This document shows positions 43,965-56,900 of a stretch of 64,000 nt of DNA, piece after piece. The translations under genes and the position numbers were made by a program. The DNA is from Xanthomonas euroxanthea (lineage in GTDB: Bacteria; Pseudomonadota; Gammaproteobacteria; Xanthomonadales; Xanthomonadaceae), in contig NZ_UIHB01000002.1 of NCBI RefSeq assembly GCF_900476395.1, forward strand, positions 961,126 through 1,025,125, written 5' to 3'. The first letter of the stretch is position 1; every line of letters starts with the position of its first letter. Under the pieces are notes generated by a model, which did no database searches, was not told the origin of the DNA, and worked only from the letters and a program-made list of their open reading frames with translations.

Positions 43965-44975
43965 CGGACTCGAGCATAGCTGCCATGCCCAAATTCGGTG
44001 GCGGCGGAACTTGAACCATTTATGCAGACGCTAGCGCTGCGACAGCGGCTTACTGCCAACGTGGGCATGCGCCCAGACCGGCCAGCCCGTGCCGGGATGG
44101 CACTGTAGCCACGCCCCACTTGTGGATGCGCCCCCTCTCGAAACGCTGAAGACCGCTGAAAACCTGGTGTAGGGGAATGCAGAATTTCGCGTACGAACCC
44201 GGAAATACCGGCTTGAATATTCCCCCTGTATTCAGCTTGACGGTTTCAGAACGACGCGTATCAGCGCCGGAGGAACGCCGCATATCCATTGCTTCATCGA
44301 TTGCGGCCCCCGCGCTTTTTCGCGGAATATGCGCGGAATCAAGCACAATGGCCGGGGTCGCTCGCTTTCGGTCAGTATAAAATCGAGCGGATATAATGAT
44401 TTTTCGGCAGGAAGTGAATATAACGCCGAGGCGATTTTCGATAGGCCAAAATCCGGCGAACGCATTACGGAAGAGTCTGCCAGAATTGCTAACTTACAGT
44501 CGAATCCGCTACAACGTGTGGGTCATTCACCGACATCTTCGACGGATTTCCTGATTACCTGCGATATGCATCGCATCTAGGATTGCCGCCCCCGGAGATT
44601 CGTGACCACTTATTGTTGTGTTCGTTCCGACATTCCGTTGCGGTTGGGCTTGGTAGCGGGATTTTAATCCAATTTAGCTATGGATTAGATCGTTGAATTC
44701 TATGCGTAGCGTTTTTCTCTGAATAGCAACTGTCCGTTCAGGTTTTAGAGTTTATCGCTAGCGCCGTTAAACAATCTCGCAAGCACACGGTCGAATGCAT
44801 TGGCGCATTACCGTGTTATCCGGAGCGCTTATCTGAGGGGACAGATTCGCGGCGGATAAAGTGAATAACGCGTGAAACCAATATGCCACGCCGGCCATCG
44901 CCGGTGCTGGAATCGTCTGCGCCAAATTTTAGGTTTTTGCAGTTGCGGCGCGCCACTACCGGAATCGACCAACCC
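43965..44975. other. Long leader/intergenic region before the S8 autotransporter
   Basis: About 1 kb. From roughly 44360 to 44780 it is much richer in A+T than the surroundings, typical of a regulated promoter region or horizontally derived DNA. Short frames on both strands have no domain support. No RNA gene was recognised. Confidence 0.5.
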
Positions 44976-47774
44976 ATGAATCGCTCGCTACTCGCAACCA
45001 CCATCGCCTCCTGCCTTTTCCTGACTGCCTGTGGCGGCGGTGGCGGTGGCGGCAATGTCCGCAGTGATCCGCCGCAGACCACGGTGGTCGCCCCGACCCC
45101 GTCGACGCCTGCACCCACCACGCCGACCACGCCGACCGCGCCAACGCCGCCCACGACCCCGACGCCGTCGGAAACGCCTACAGCCGATCCGCTGCCCAAG
45201 GCCGCCCCGGCGCCTGCACCTGCGCCCGCCCGCTACCAGGGCCTGGGCAGCAACCTGCTGGTGCCGACCAACGCAGATCTGGCGCAGCAGGCCGGTGCCA
45301 AGGGTCAGGGCGTCAAGCTGGCCGTGCTGGACGACAATCTCTACGGCAGCTACGCGCCGGTCAGCGGCAAGGTCGATGCGTTCACCGATTACACCGCCAG
45401 CCCCGGCACACCGGAATCGGCGTCGAACGCGCTGCGCGGCCACGGCACCATCATCTCGGCATTGGTGCTGGGCAATGCGCAGGACGGCTTCGCTGGCGGC
45501 ATCGCCCCGGATGCGGACCTGCTCTATGCGCGTATCTGCGCCGAAAATTCCTGCGGCACCCAGCAGACCCGCAGCGCCGCGGTGGACCTGGCCGCTGCCG
45601 GCGTGCGCATCGCCAACCTGTCGATCGGTGCCTCCTATGCGGATGCGGCCAGCAGCGCGAATGCGGCCCTGGCCTGGAAGTACGCGCTGACCCCGCTGGT
45701 GCAGGCCGATGCGTTGATCGTGGCCGCCACCGGCAACGACGGCGCGGCAGAAGCCTCCTACCCGGCCGCGACGCCGGTGCAGGAAGCCAGCCTGCGCAAC
45801 AACTGGCTGGCCGTGGGCGCGGTCAACATCGACAGCGCCGGCAATGCCGCCGGCCTGACCAGCTATTCCAACCATTGCGGCGCCGCGGCGCAGTGGTGCC
45901 TGGTGGCGCCGGGCAGCTACTTCGCACCGGCGCTGGCCGGTACCGAACTGCAGGGCCAGATCGCCGGCACCTCGTTCTCCACTGCCGCAGTGAGTGGCAT
46001 CGCGGCCCAGGTGCTCGGTGTGTATCCGTGGATGAGCGCCTCCAACCTGCAGCAGACCTTGCTGACCACCGCCACCGACCTGGGCGACCCCGGCGTGGAC
46101 GCCTTGTACGGCTTCGGCCTGGTCAATGCGGCCAAGGCGATCAAGGGCCCGGCGCAGTTCATCAACAACTGGTCGGCCAACGTGACGTCCGGCTACGACA
46201 GCACCTTCAGCAACGACATCTCCGGCGCCGGCAACCTGACCAAGAACGGCGCCGGCAAGCTCACGCTCAGCGGCAACAACAGCTACACCGGCGGCACCAG
46301 CGTCAGCGACGGCGTGCTCGCCCTGTCCGGCAGCCTGCGCTCGGACGTCATCGTGCTCAACTCGGCCACGTTCGAATCGCGCGGCGGGGTCATCAACGGT
46401 GGCTACAGCCTGGCCAACACCACCGGCACCACCGCCATCGAATTGGGCAAGGGGCTGACCGTCACCGGCCAGGCCAGCTTGAAGGGCAACCTGCTGTTGC
46501 TGCCGGAAGCGGCTGGCTACAGCGTCGGCAGCAGCGAAAAGATCGTCAAGGCCGGCGCGCTGCAAGGCAGCTTCGACCGCGTGCAGTACGCCAACAACTT
46601 CTTCTGGACCGCCTCGCTCGCCTACGACCCCACCACCGTCACCGCCACGCTGACCCGCAATGCCTCCGCTGCCAGCGCGCAGGCGGCCGGTGCGCCGCAG
46701 TCGGTGGTCAACGGTGCCACCCAGGCCGATACGCTGGTCAAGGTGCTGGACACGCGTGTGGCCGCCGGCGATACCGATAACCTGGGTGGCCTGATCAGCG
46801 CCACCGGCGCGCTGCTGGCGGCCAATGATGCGCAGGTAGCCGCATCGCTGCCGACCCTGGCCGGTCAGGTGCACGGCATCGAGCGCACGCTGGGCTTCCA
46901 GTCCGCGCTCAACGATGCGCGCGTGGCGGCCGATCGCCTGCCCTATCTGGCCGACACCAGGTCGCTGACCACCTGGATGCAGGGCAGCTATCTGGACGGC
47001 GAGTTGGGCGGCAAGGGGTTCGACTCGGCCGATTACACCCAGCAGGCCACCACCGTCGGCGTGGATCTGCCGATGGGCAGCGCCGGCACCATCGTGGGTG
47101 CGGCGCTCAGTTCGGGTCAGGATCGTGCGCATATCGACGCATCGGCCAGCCGCCTGCGCTCGGACCGCTATGCGATGACCGCGTACCTGTATCAGCCGAT
47201 CGGCCAGGCATATGTGTCCGGGATCGGTTCGTACGGCATGAGCAACGTGGACACCGAACGCACGGTGCAGGCCGGCAGCATCGGCGAGCGCCTGCAGGAT
47301 CGCCGCCACGACACCAACTGGTCGCTACGCGCCGAAGTCGGCCTGATGCCGCAGGCTGGGCTGTCGCCGTTCATCGCCGCAGGCGTGGTCAGCCAGACCC
47401 AGGATGCCTTCAGCGAGGCATCGGCCACCGGCCTGGGGTTGAGCGCCAACAGCGACACGCTGCGCGCCGGCTACGGCGAGGTGGGCGTGCGCGGCCATCT
47501 GGTGCGCGGCAAGTGGGGCTTCGATGGCTTGATCGCTTACCGTTCGCTGCTCGGCGACCCGAACTCTGATTTCACCGCGTGGTTCACCGGCCTGCCGGAA
47601 GCGCGCTTCAACGTGGCCGGTGAGCCGCTGTCCAAGCAGTCGGCACGTGCCTCGGTCGGCGTGCGTTACCAGCTCAACGATGCCTTCTCCATCTACGGCA
47701 ACGTGGGCGCCGAGCGCGGTCGTTCGGATGCCAACAGCATCAATGCCAATGTCGGTCTGCGCTGGCAGTTCTAA
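44976..47774 (+). CDS. S8 subtilisin-like serine protease autotransporter
   Basis: The protein has 932 residues from the ATG at 44976. A lipoprotein-like signal ends at LFLTAC and is followed by a poly-Gly and a long Pro/Thr linker. The peptidase S8 domain (residues about 95-400) has the triad Asp in LAVLDDNLYG, His in RGHGTIISA and Ser in GTSFSTAAVSG. One autotransporter beta-strand repeat follows (GAGKLTLSGNNSYTGGTSVS). The C-terminal 270 residues form the outer-membrane barrel (TTWMQGSYLDGELGG to NANVGLRWQF, ending in Phe). It should be displayed at or released from the cell surface. It converges with the giant autotransporter. Confidence 0.92.
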   Translation: MNRSLLATTIASCLFLTACGGGGGGGNVRSDPPQTTVVAPTPSTPAPTTPTTPTAPTPPTTPTPSETPTADPLPKAAPAPAPAPARYQGLGSNLLVPTNADLAQQAGAKGQGVKLAVLDDNLYGSYAPVSGKVDAFTDYTASPGTPESASNALRGHGTIISALVLGNAQDGFAGGIAPDADLLYARICAENSCGTQQTRSAAVDLAAAGVRIANLSIGASYADAASSANAALAWKYALTPLVQADALIVAATGNDGAAEASYPAATPVQEASLRNNWLAVGAVNIDSAGNAAGLTSYSNHCGAAAQWCLVAPGSYFAPALAGTELQGQIAGTSFSTAAVSGIAAQVLGVYPWMSASNLQQTLLTTATDLGDPGVDALYGFGLVNAAKAIKGPAQFINNWSANVTSGYDSTFSNDISGAGNLTKNGAGKLTLSGNNSYTGGTSVSDGVLALSGSLRSDVIVLNSATFESRGGVINGGYSLANTTGTTAIELGKGLTVTGQASLKGNLLLLPEAAGYSVGSSEKIVKAGALQGSFDRVQYANNFFWTASLAYDPTTVTATLTRNASAASAQAAGAPQSVVNGATQADTLVKVLDTRVAAGDTDNLGGLISATGALLAANDAQVAASLPTLAGQVHGIERTLGFQSALNDARVAADRLPYLADTRSLTTWMQGSYLDGELGGKGFDSADYTQQATTVGVDLPMGSAGTIVGAALSSGQDRAHIDASASRLRSDRYAMTAYLYQPIGQAYVSGIGSYGMSNVDTERTVQAGSIGERLQDRRHDTNWSLRAEVGLMPQAGLSPFIAAGVVSQTQDAFSEASATGLGLSANSDTLRAGYGEVGVRGHLVRGKWGFDGLIAYRSLLGDPNSDFTAWFTGLPEARFNVAGEPLSKQSARASVGVRYQLNDAFSIYGNVGAERGRSDANSINANVGLRWQF

Positions 47775-47922
47775 GCGCCGGCCGCAACCCGCGGTGCAGC
47801 GGCAAGGCTGCGTGGCTGGCGTGCAAAATCGGTACGCGCTACGCCCGGGGTGCGGTTGCCGAGGCAGCCGACCCGCACCTGGCGGTGCAGTCGTTGCGAT
47901 GGGCGTGCCTGCGCTGGTGTCG

Positions 47923-47955
47923 AAAAAAAGCCCCGGCAGTGCCGGGGCTTTCTGG
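47923..47955. terminator. Bidirectional terminator between the two autotransporters
   Basis: AAAGCCCCGGC (47927-47937), loop AGT, GCCGGGGCTTT (47941-47951): a perfect 11-bp stem with A-run on one side and T-rich sequence on the other, so it works in both directions for the convergent genes. Confidence 0.85.
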
Positions 47956-47966
47956 TTTGCGGTGCA

Positions 47967-50900
47967 TCAGAAGTTCCAGCCCCAGGTGACCTGGCCGCCG
48001 TATGCGGTCTGGCCATCGCCGTTGAGTCCTTGCAACGACAGCGCCATGCGGCTGTTGGGCGAGGTGATCAGGCTCACGCCCAGTTCGCCGACCACCGCGT
48101 TCTTCGCCAGCGTGACGCTCTGCACCGAGAACTGCGAACCGGTGCCGATGAAACCGGCCGACCGCTGCACGGCGCGGTCGCCGAATGCATGGCGCCACCC
48201 GACCGAGGCATACACCCCGGCGGCCGGACCCAATTGCCAGCGCCCGCGCAGACCCACCGTGCTGGTGGTGTACTCGTCCTTGGCACTGTCGACCAGCAGC
48301 CCGGCAACCCCGCCACGCTCGTTGAAACCATCGGTCTTCAGATGCGTGTAGTCCGCCGCGACGAAGGGGCTGTACACCGCATTGCCGGTGCGCAGGTTCC
48401 ATGCCGCTTCCATCGATACGGTGATGGCCTTCGCGTCGTAATCGCTGGTCAGCCGCTCTTCGAGCACATCGGGCAGCATCACCCGGCGGCTGCTGTCCAC
48501 GCTGTAGTCCGCGTAGTCGACCGACGCCTGCAGAGCGAACGCGGACCAATCGGCCTGGCCGTAGATGCCGGCATGGGTGCCATCGATATCGGAACGATCG
48601 AGGGACTCGCGCGAGCGTGTTTCGATGTCCTGGTTACCGACCGCGATACCGACCACAGTGCGCTCGCCGATGCGCCGTTCCGCACCAGCCATGATGCCGT
48701 TGTCCTCGCGTCGCACCGAGGCGGCGTTGGCATCGCCATCGACACGGTTGGGCAGGCTACGGCCGGTGATCCAGACCGTGGTGTCACCCACGCGCGCATC
48801 CTGAGTGTCGCCACGCAGGTGATTGCCGACCCCGCTCTGCAGGAAGCGGCTATCCAGCAAGGCGGTCGCCGTGCTGGCATGGCTTTCGCCCGACAACGAG
48901 GCAAACGCCGTGCTGATCGCCTGCGGGTCGTCGGGCAGACGCACCACCGCCTGGTAGACCGGGCTGGTGGTTGGCAAGCCATCCACGGCCGCTGCGGCAG
49001 CCTGCTGGTTCGGCGCGGTGACCGCATCGACCATGGCCTCGGTGTTGCGGCCGAACGACACCGACAGCGCGGTGGCGCTGGCGCTGACATTCGGTGAAAC
49101 GAAGGCATAGTCGGAGACGACACTGCCGAACTGCCCGGTGAGCCCGCCAGCGGCGTTGATGACCGGAATCTCGGTAAACAACGGCAGATCCGTCGCACGC
49201 ACCAGTTGCAGGGTGCTGCCCGGCGCCAGCGTGGCCGCACCGCCCACACTGATGGGTGTGACCGCACCGCCTGCGCCCGGCGTGACCTGCAAGGTGGACC
49301 CGCTGCCGAGCGTGGCATCGCCGCCGACGCTGATGGTGCCGACGCCGCCACCGATCGCCACGGTACCGCCCGAGCTCAGGCCGCCGACGCTGCCGCTGCC
49401 GGTGAGTGTGCCGCCTGGGCCCACCGTGACCGGCCCGCCCAACGCGGCACCCGGATTGGCCGGGTTGCCCACGCTCAGGGTGCCCGCAGCAACTGTGATC
49501 GGCCCGGTGAAGCCGCCGCTGTTTGCAGTGACCAGCAAGGTGCCCACGCCATCCTTGAGCAGGCTGCCGCTGCCCGACAGGATTCCCGCGTAGGTGCCAT
49601 TACTGGCTTGCTGGAACACCAGCGCGCTGTTGTTGGCAATGTTGCCCTGCAGGCTGTCGGTATCGCCGATCACTGTACCGGCGTTGATCGTGGTGCCACC
49701 GAGATAGGCGTTGACACCATCCAGCGTCAACGCACCCGCACCGTTCTTGATTACCGTACCGCTACCGGTGATGTTGCCGGCAAACGTGCCATCGCCGGCC
49801 TGGTCGAACACCAGTGTCGCGTTGTCGACGATGTTGCCCTGCAGGCTGGTGGTGGTGCCGATCAGGCTGCCGCTGGCGATGGTGGTGCCACCGCTATAGG
49901 TATTGGGTGCCACCAGCGTCAACGCCCCTGCCCCCTGCTTGACCACGCTGCCCGTGCCACTGACTGCACCGGCGAACACGCCATCGCTGGCCTGATCGAA
50001 CACCAGCGTGGCGTTGTCGACGATATTGCCCTGCAGGCTGGTGGTATTGCCGATCAGGCTGCCGGCGCTGATCACGGTGCCGCCGGTGTAGGTGTTGGGC
50101 CCGAGCAGTTGCAACGCGCCGGTGCCGGCCTTCTGCAGTGAGCCGGTGCCGCTGAGCGTGCCGGCATAGACGCCGGCCGTGTTCTGGTTGAACACCAGTG
50201 CCGCGTTGTTGGCGATATCGCCCTGCAGGCTGGTGGTGTCGCCGATCAAGGTGCCGGCCGTGATCGTGGTGCCGCCGGTGTAGCCATTCGCACCGTTGAG
50301 CAGCAACGCGCCGGCGCCATCCTTGATCACGCTGCCGGTGCCGGTGATCGACCCGGTGAACACGCCGTCGGCCAGCTGGTTGAATGCCAGCGTCGCGTTG
50401 TCGACGATGGCCCCCTGCAGGCTGGCGCTGTCGCCAACCAGGGTGCCGGCATTGACCGTGGTGCCACCGCTGTAGCTATTGCTGCCGTCCAGTGTCAGCG
50501 TGGAAGCACCATTCTTGATCAACCCGCCGGTGCCGGTCACCGGACCGGTCAAGGTGAGATCGTTGCTGCCCGCAACTGCGACTGCACCTGTCAGCTCGAC
50601 CGCGTTGGCGACTGTCAGTGCCTGATCGGTATCCAACGTGGTGCCGATCGCGGCGGTCAACGTCCCGGTGCCCAGTGCTTGTGCATCGCCCAGCACCAAG
50701 CTGCCGCTGGCAAGCGCAGTGCCGCCGCTGTAGCTGCTGGCCTCGGCAAGCGTCAACGCCCCTGCCCCCTGCTTGACCACGCTGCCTGTGCCGCTGACTG
50801 CACCGGCGAAGACACCATCGCTGGCCTGGTCGAACACCAGCGTGGCGTTGTCGACGATGTTGCCCTGCAGGCTGGTGCTGTTGCCGATCAAGCTGCCGGC

Positions 50901-53900
50901 GCTGATCACGGTGCCGCCGGTGTAGGTGTTGGGCCCGAGCAGTTGCAGCGCGCCGGTGCCGGCCTTCTGCAATGAGCCGGTGCCGCTGAGCGTGCCGGCA
51001 TAGACGCCGCCGGTGTCCTGGTTGAACACCAGTGCCGCGTTGTTGGCGATATCGCCCTGCAGGCTAGTGGTATCGCCGATCAAGGTGCCGGCCGTGATCG
51101 TGGTGCCGCCGGTGTACCCGTTTGCACCGTTGAGCAACAACGCGCCGGCGCCATCCTTGATCACACTGCCGGTGCCGGTGATCGACCCGGTGAACACGCC
51201 GTCAGCCAGTTGGTTGAATGCCAGCGTCGCGTTATCGACGATGGCCCCCTGCAGGCTGGCGCTGTCGCCGACCAGGGTGCCGGCATTGACCGTGGTGCCA
51301 CCGCTGTAGCCATTGCTGCCGTCCAGTGTCAGCGTGCCGGTGTTGGTCTTGATCAGCGCGCCGCTGCCACCGATATCGCCGGCAAGCGTGAGGTTTGCCG
51401 GGTTGTCGACGCGCAGCGCAGCGCCCAGGGTGAGCGCATTGCCCACCGCTGCGGCAACAGGGTTGGTCAGCACCGCATCGCCGACCACCGCCAAGGTGCC
51501 GGTGCCCAACGCGGCGTTGCTGCCGATCGACAAGGTGCCATCGCTCAGCACGGTCCCGCCGGTATAGCTGTTGTTGCCACTGAGCGTGAGCGTGGACGCG
51601 CCGGCCTTGATCACGCCGCCGGCACCGCTGATCGCGCCGGTCAGGGCCAGATCGTTGCTGCCGAGCAGCGTCACCGCACCGTCGAGCACCACCGCGTTGC
51701 CCACGGCCAATGCCTGATCGGTATCGAGGCTGGTGCCGGCTGCTGCGGTCAAGGTGCCGGTTCCCAGTGCCTGCGCATCGCCCAGCACCAGCGTGCCGCC
51801 GCCGAGCGCGGTGCCGCCGGTGTAGGTATTGGCAGCGCCCAGCACCAGCGTGCCGGTATCGAGTTTCTGCAGCGTGCCCGTGCCGCCGATACCGACGTCG
51901 ATGGTGCCGGTGACGCCGGGATCGACCCGGATGATGGTGGTGGCCGCATTGGCGCTCACTGCACCGGCGCCGGCATCGCTCAGCACATACCCGTCGCTGG
52001 CGAACTGCATGCCGGTGATGCCTTGCGTGCCCTGCACGCCCACGTTGCCGGCGGTACCGGCGAACACGGCAAAACTGTTCTGCCAGTTGCCGTTGCTCAG
52101 CCCATCGATCGAGGTCCAGTTGCTGGGGCCGGCCGCCCAGATGCCTGCGCCACCGTCGATGCTGCCATTGGCGATCGTCTGCGCACCGTCCCAGAACTGC
52201 ACGTTGCTGCCGGGCGACACCAGCACCACGTTGACCTGCTGGGCCAGCGCGGTCTGCAGCGTCAGCTGGGCCGGGTCCACGTTGCCGGGCAGCGTGCCAA
52301 CGCCCAGCCCGTTGTCGGTCAACCCACCGGTGTAGTCGATCAGGCGATACACGCCGGTGCCGAACCCGCCGATGTCGGTGATGTTGAGCGTGCCGTCCAG
52401 GGTGAGATCGCCATTGACCGCCAACACGCCGGTCTGGCTGGGGACGCCCAGGAACGCGTCGAGCGTGGCGTTGGGAGCCAGGCTCAGGCTGCCGGTGGTG
52501 AGCACTGCGCCACTGCTCACCACCAGGCGGCCGCCATCACTCACCGTCACCGCCGCATCGACCACCCCGCTGCCGCTCAGGCTGCCACCGCTGCCCACGG
52601 TCAGGCCGCCGGCACTGGCCAGCGTGCCATCCACATCCAGCGTGCCGGCGGTGACCTGGGTGGTGCCGCCGAGCGCGCTGGTGCCGGTGAGCTGCAAGGT
52701 GCCGGTGCCGACCTTGTCCAGATTGCCTGCATCGCTCAGGCTGCCGGCAAAAGTACTGCCGACGTTGTTGGCGCCAAGCTGCAGCGTGTTGCCGCCCAGC
52801 ACGGCGACATTGCCCTGCCCGGTCACTGCACCCAGGGCCGCATTGCTGCCGAGCGAGAGCCCGGCACCTGCGGCAACGTCCACGGCGTTGGTGTTGCCTA
52901 ACGCGCCGGGGGCGGCGGTGGCGAGCACGCCGGCCTGCACCGACACCGGGCCGGTGAACGTGTTGCCGCCGGACAAGGTCAAGGTGCCCAGGCCCGTCTT
53001 GGTCACGGCACCCGCGCCACTCAGCACCCCGGTCAAGGCCAGATCGTCCGCACTGGCAATGGTCAGATCCGCGCCCAGGTTGACGTTATTGCCCAATGCC
53101 AGCGCAATCGCATTGCTCAAGGTGGCATTGCCCAGCACCGACAGGCTGCCGACGCCCAGCGCGGTGTTGCTGCCCACCGCCAGGGTGCCTGCGTTCAACA
53201 CGCTGCCGCCGACGTAGCTGTTGGCACCATCGAGCGTGAGCGTGGAAGTGCCGTTCTTGATCAGGCTGCCCGCACCGCTGATCGGGCCGGACAGGCTCAG
53301 GTCGTTGCTGCCGACCAGGGTGAGCGCACCCGTGAGCGCCACCGCATTGCCGAGCGCCAATGCCTGGTTGCTATCGAGGCTGGTGCCGGTTGCGGCGGTC
53401 AACGCGCCGCTGCCAAGTGCCTGCGCGTCGCCCAGCACCAGGGTGCCTCCGCTGAGTGCGGTGCCGCCGGTGTAGCTGTTGGCCGCATCGAGCACCAGCG
53501 TGCCGGTGTCGAGTTTTTCCACGCCACCGCTGCCGGAGATCGCCACATCGATGGTGGCGGTTGCACCTGGATCCACCCGGATCGCGGTCAGCGGGGCGGT
53601 CACCGCCAGCCCACCCGCGCCGGCGTCGGTCAACTGATAGCCATCGGTGACGAACTGCAGGCCGCCGATGTCCTGCGTGCCCGCCACGCCCACCGTGCCG
53701 GCGCTGCCGGCAAAGACCGCGAAATCGCCTTGCCAGGTGCTGTTGGCAGTGCCGTCCTGGGTGGTCCAGTTGGTCGCCGCCCCCCACGTGGCTGCACCGC
53801 CATCGACAGTGCCGTTGGCCGTGGTCTGCACCCCATCCCAGAACTGCACGATGCTGCCCGGCGCCGTCACCACCAGGTTCAGTTGCTGGCCGATGGCGGT

Positions 53901-56900
53901 TTGCAGCGCGAGCTGGCTGAGATCCACGCTGCCCGGAAACAGGCCGATCGCCAGGCCGTTGTTGGTGAGCAGGCCGGTGTAGTCGATCAGGCGATACACG
54001 CCCGTGCCGAACCCACCGAGGTCGGTGATGTTGAGCGTGCCGTCCAGGGTGAGGTCGCCGTTGACCGCGAGCAGCCGCGTAGTGCTCGGCGCTGCCAGTG
54101 CGACGTCCAAAAACGCACCCGGCGCCAGGGTCAGGCCACCCACGCTGAGCGAGGAGCCACTGCTCAATGCCAGCCGGCCGCCGTCGGCGATGGTCACGTT
54201 GCTGGCCACGCTGCCGGTGGTGCCGGTGCCGGTCAGGCTGCCGCCCAGCGCCACGTTCAACGCGCTGGTATCCAGGCTGCCGATCACATCCAGGGTGCCG
54301 CCGCTGACCTGGGTGGCACCACCAATCGCGCTGCTGCCGAGCAGGCGCACCGTGCCCGCGCCAACCTTGTCCAGACTGCCGCCGCCGCCCAGGCTGCCGG
54401 CAAAATCGCCGCCACCCAACTGCAGCGTGCCGCCGGCATCGGTAGTGACATTGCCGGCGCCGCTGAGCGCGGTGATCAGGCCACCGGTGCTGAGATTCAG
54501 CACTGCACCTGCAGCGACATCGACATTGCTGGCGTTGCCAAGCGAGGCGGCCGTGCTGGCCACCAGCGTGCCGGCCTGGATCGCCAGCGGGCCGGTGTAG
54601 CTGTTGCTGCCATTCAAGGTCAGGGTGCCGGCGCCGGTCTTGATCAAGTCGCCGGTCCCGCTGATGTTGCCGCTGACCAGCATGTCTGCACCGTTGTCCA
54701 CGGTGAGTGCTGCGCCAAGCGCGATGTCGTTGCCCAATGCCACTGCAATCGCATTGCTTAGCGCCGCATTACCGACGACTGACAGGCTGCCGGTGCCGAG
54801 TGCGTCGTTGGCGCCGACCGCGATGGTACCGGCCGTCAACGTGGTGCCACCGCTATAGCTGTTGCCCGCGTTGAGCGACACCGTGGTGGCGCCATTCTTG
54901 ATCAGGCTGCCGGTGCCGGTGATGGCACCGTTCAAGCCCAGATCGTTGCTGCCGATCAGCGTGAGCTGATCGTTCAACTGCACCGCATTGCCCAGCGTCA
55001 ATGCGGCAGTGGCATCCAGTTCGGCAGGGCCGCCGACCAGCAGCGCACCCACACCCAAGGCAGTGTCGTTGCCGAGCACCAGACGCCCGGCATCGAGCGC
55101 AACACCGCCGCTGAAGGTATTGGCATTGGCCAAGGTCAGCGTGGCAGCGCCTTGCTTATCGAGACTGCCAGTGCCGCTGATGACGCCATTGAGCGTGATG
55201 TCCTGCGTGCCTGGCAACGTGAGGGCGCCATTCAAGGCAAGCGCATTGCCCAGTGTCACCGCAGTGCTGGCATCCAGCGTGGTACCAGCCGCGGCGCTGA
55301 GCGTGCCCAACCCCAGTGCGGTGTCGCTGCCGACCACCACTGCGCCGCCCTGCAATTGCAGTCCGCCCGCCCAGGTATTGCTGCCATTGAGGGTGAGCGT
55401 TTGCGTGCCGTTCTTGATCAGGCTGCCGGCGCCGTCGACCACGCCATCGAGCGTGAGGTTCTGGCCATCGATGCCGAGTTGACCGGCGACGTTGACCGCG
55501 TTCTGCAGCGTCACCGCAGTGCTGGCCGTGAGCTGGGTGCCATCGGCAGCCGTGAGCGCGCCGGTGCCGAGTGCAGTATCGCTGCCGACCACCAGGGTGC
55601 CGGTGTCGAGCAAGGTACCGCCGGTGTAGACATTGTTACCGGTGAGCGTCAGCGCACCAGCGCCCTGCTTGATCAGGCTGCCTACGCCACTGACGATGCC
55701 GGTGACGCCAAGATCGTTGTTGCCGGTGAGCGAGAGCGCACCGTTGAGCACCACAGCGTTGCCGATCGTGGTCGCGGCGGTGGCCTGCAATTGTGTGCCA
55801 TCGGCAGCGGTCAGCGCTCCGGTGCCCAATGCTGCGCCGTTGCCGAGCAGCAAGGCGCCTGCATTGAGATCCACGCCACCGGCGAAACTGTTCGATCCAG
55901 CCAACGTCAATGCAGCGCCACCGTCCTTGACGATGCCACCCACGCCGCTGACCGCACCGGTGAGGGTGAGATCCTGGCTGCCGCCGAGTTGCAGATCCGC
56001 TTCCAGCGCGACATTGTTGGCGAAAGCACGTGCGGCAGTGCTGTCGAGCAGCCCGCCACCGACGGTCAGGGTGCCAAGCCCCAAGGCCGTGTCGCTGCCC
56101 AGGATCAGGCTGCCTGCACTCAGCCGCGTCCCCCCGGTATAGCTGTTGTTGCCGGCCAGGGTCAGGCTGGCGGGACCCAGCTTGTCCAGGCTGCCCACAC
56201 CGGTGATGGCGCCACTGAGTGTGAGCGCGTTGCTGCCCCCCACATCGACCAGGCCCGCCAATGCAATGGCATTGGCCAGCGTGCTGACGGTTGCAGTGTC
56301 CAGGGTGGTGCCAGCCGCCGCGTTGAGCGCGCCGACACCGAGCGCGGTGTCGCTGCCCACCGTCAGTTTGCCCGCGCTGAGCGTGGTACCGCCGCTGTAC
56401 AGATTGTTGCCGCTCAGCGTGAGATCGCCGCTGCCGGATTTGACCAGGCTTCCGGTCCCGCTGACCGCGCCGCTCAGCGTCAGTGCCTGCGCCCCGCTGA
56501 GTGTCAACGCACCCGGGGTCAACGCGATCGCGTTGCTCAGCGAGGTGGCCGCCGTGTTTTGCAGGGCCGCATTGCCGGTGACGTTCAACGCACCCGTGCC
56601 CAGTGCGGTGCCGCTGGCCACCTGCAAGGTGCCGGCATTGAGGTTGGTGCCGCCGGTATAGGTGTTCAGGCCGCCCAGGGTCAGGGTGCCGGTGCCAAGC
56701 TTGGTCAACGCACCGGTGCCGCCGATGGCGCCGGTCAGGTTCACGGCATTGCCGCTGCTGCCCACGCCCAAGGTGCCGGTGAGTGCAATCGTGTTGCCCA
56801 GGGTTGCCGCTGCGGTGGCATCCAGCTCGCCGCCGCTTGCGGTCAATGTGCCGGTGCCCAGTGCCGCGTTCGCGCCTACCACCAGGCGCCCGGTATTCAA

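Noticed and set aside
44988..47309. 773-codon minus strand frame over the S8 autotransporter
   Set aside because: Shadow of a GC-rich gene with complete catalytic and barrel motifs on the + strand.
49900..51400. Regular DNA repeats that could suggest a CRISPR array
   Set aside because: They are long, in-frame protein-coding repeats of a beta-helix adhesin with no short repeat-spacer alternation and no cas genes.
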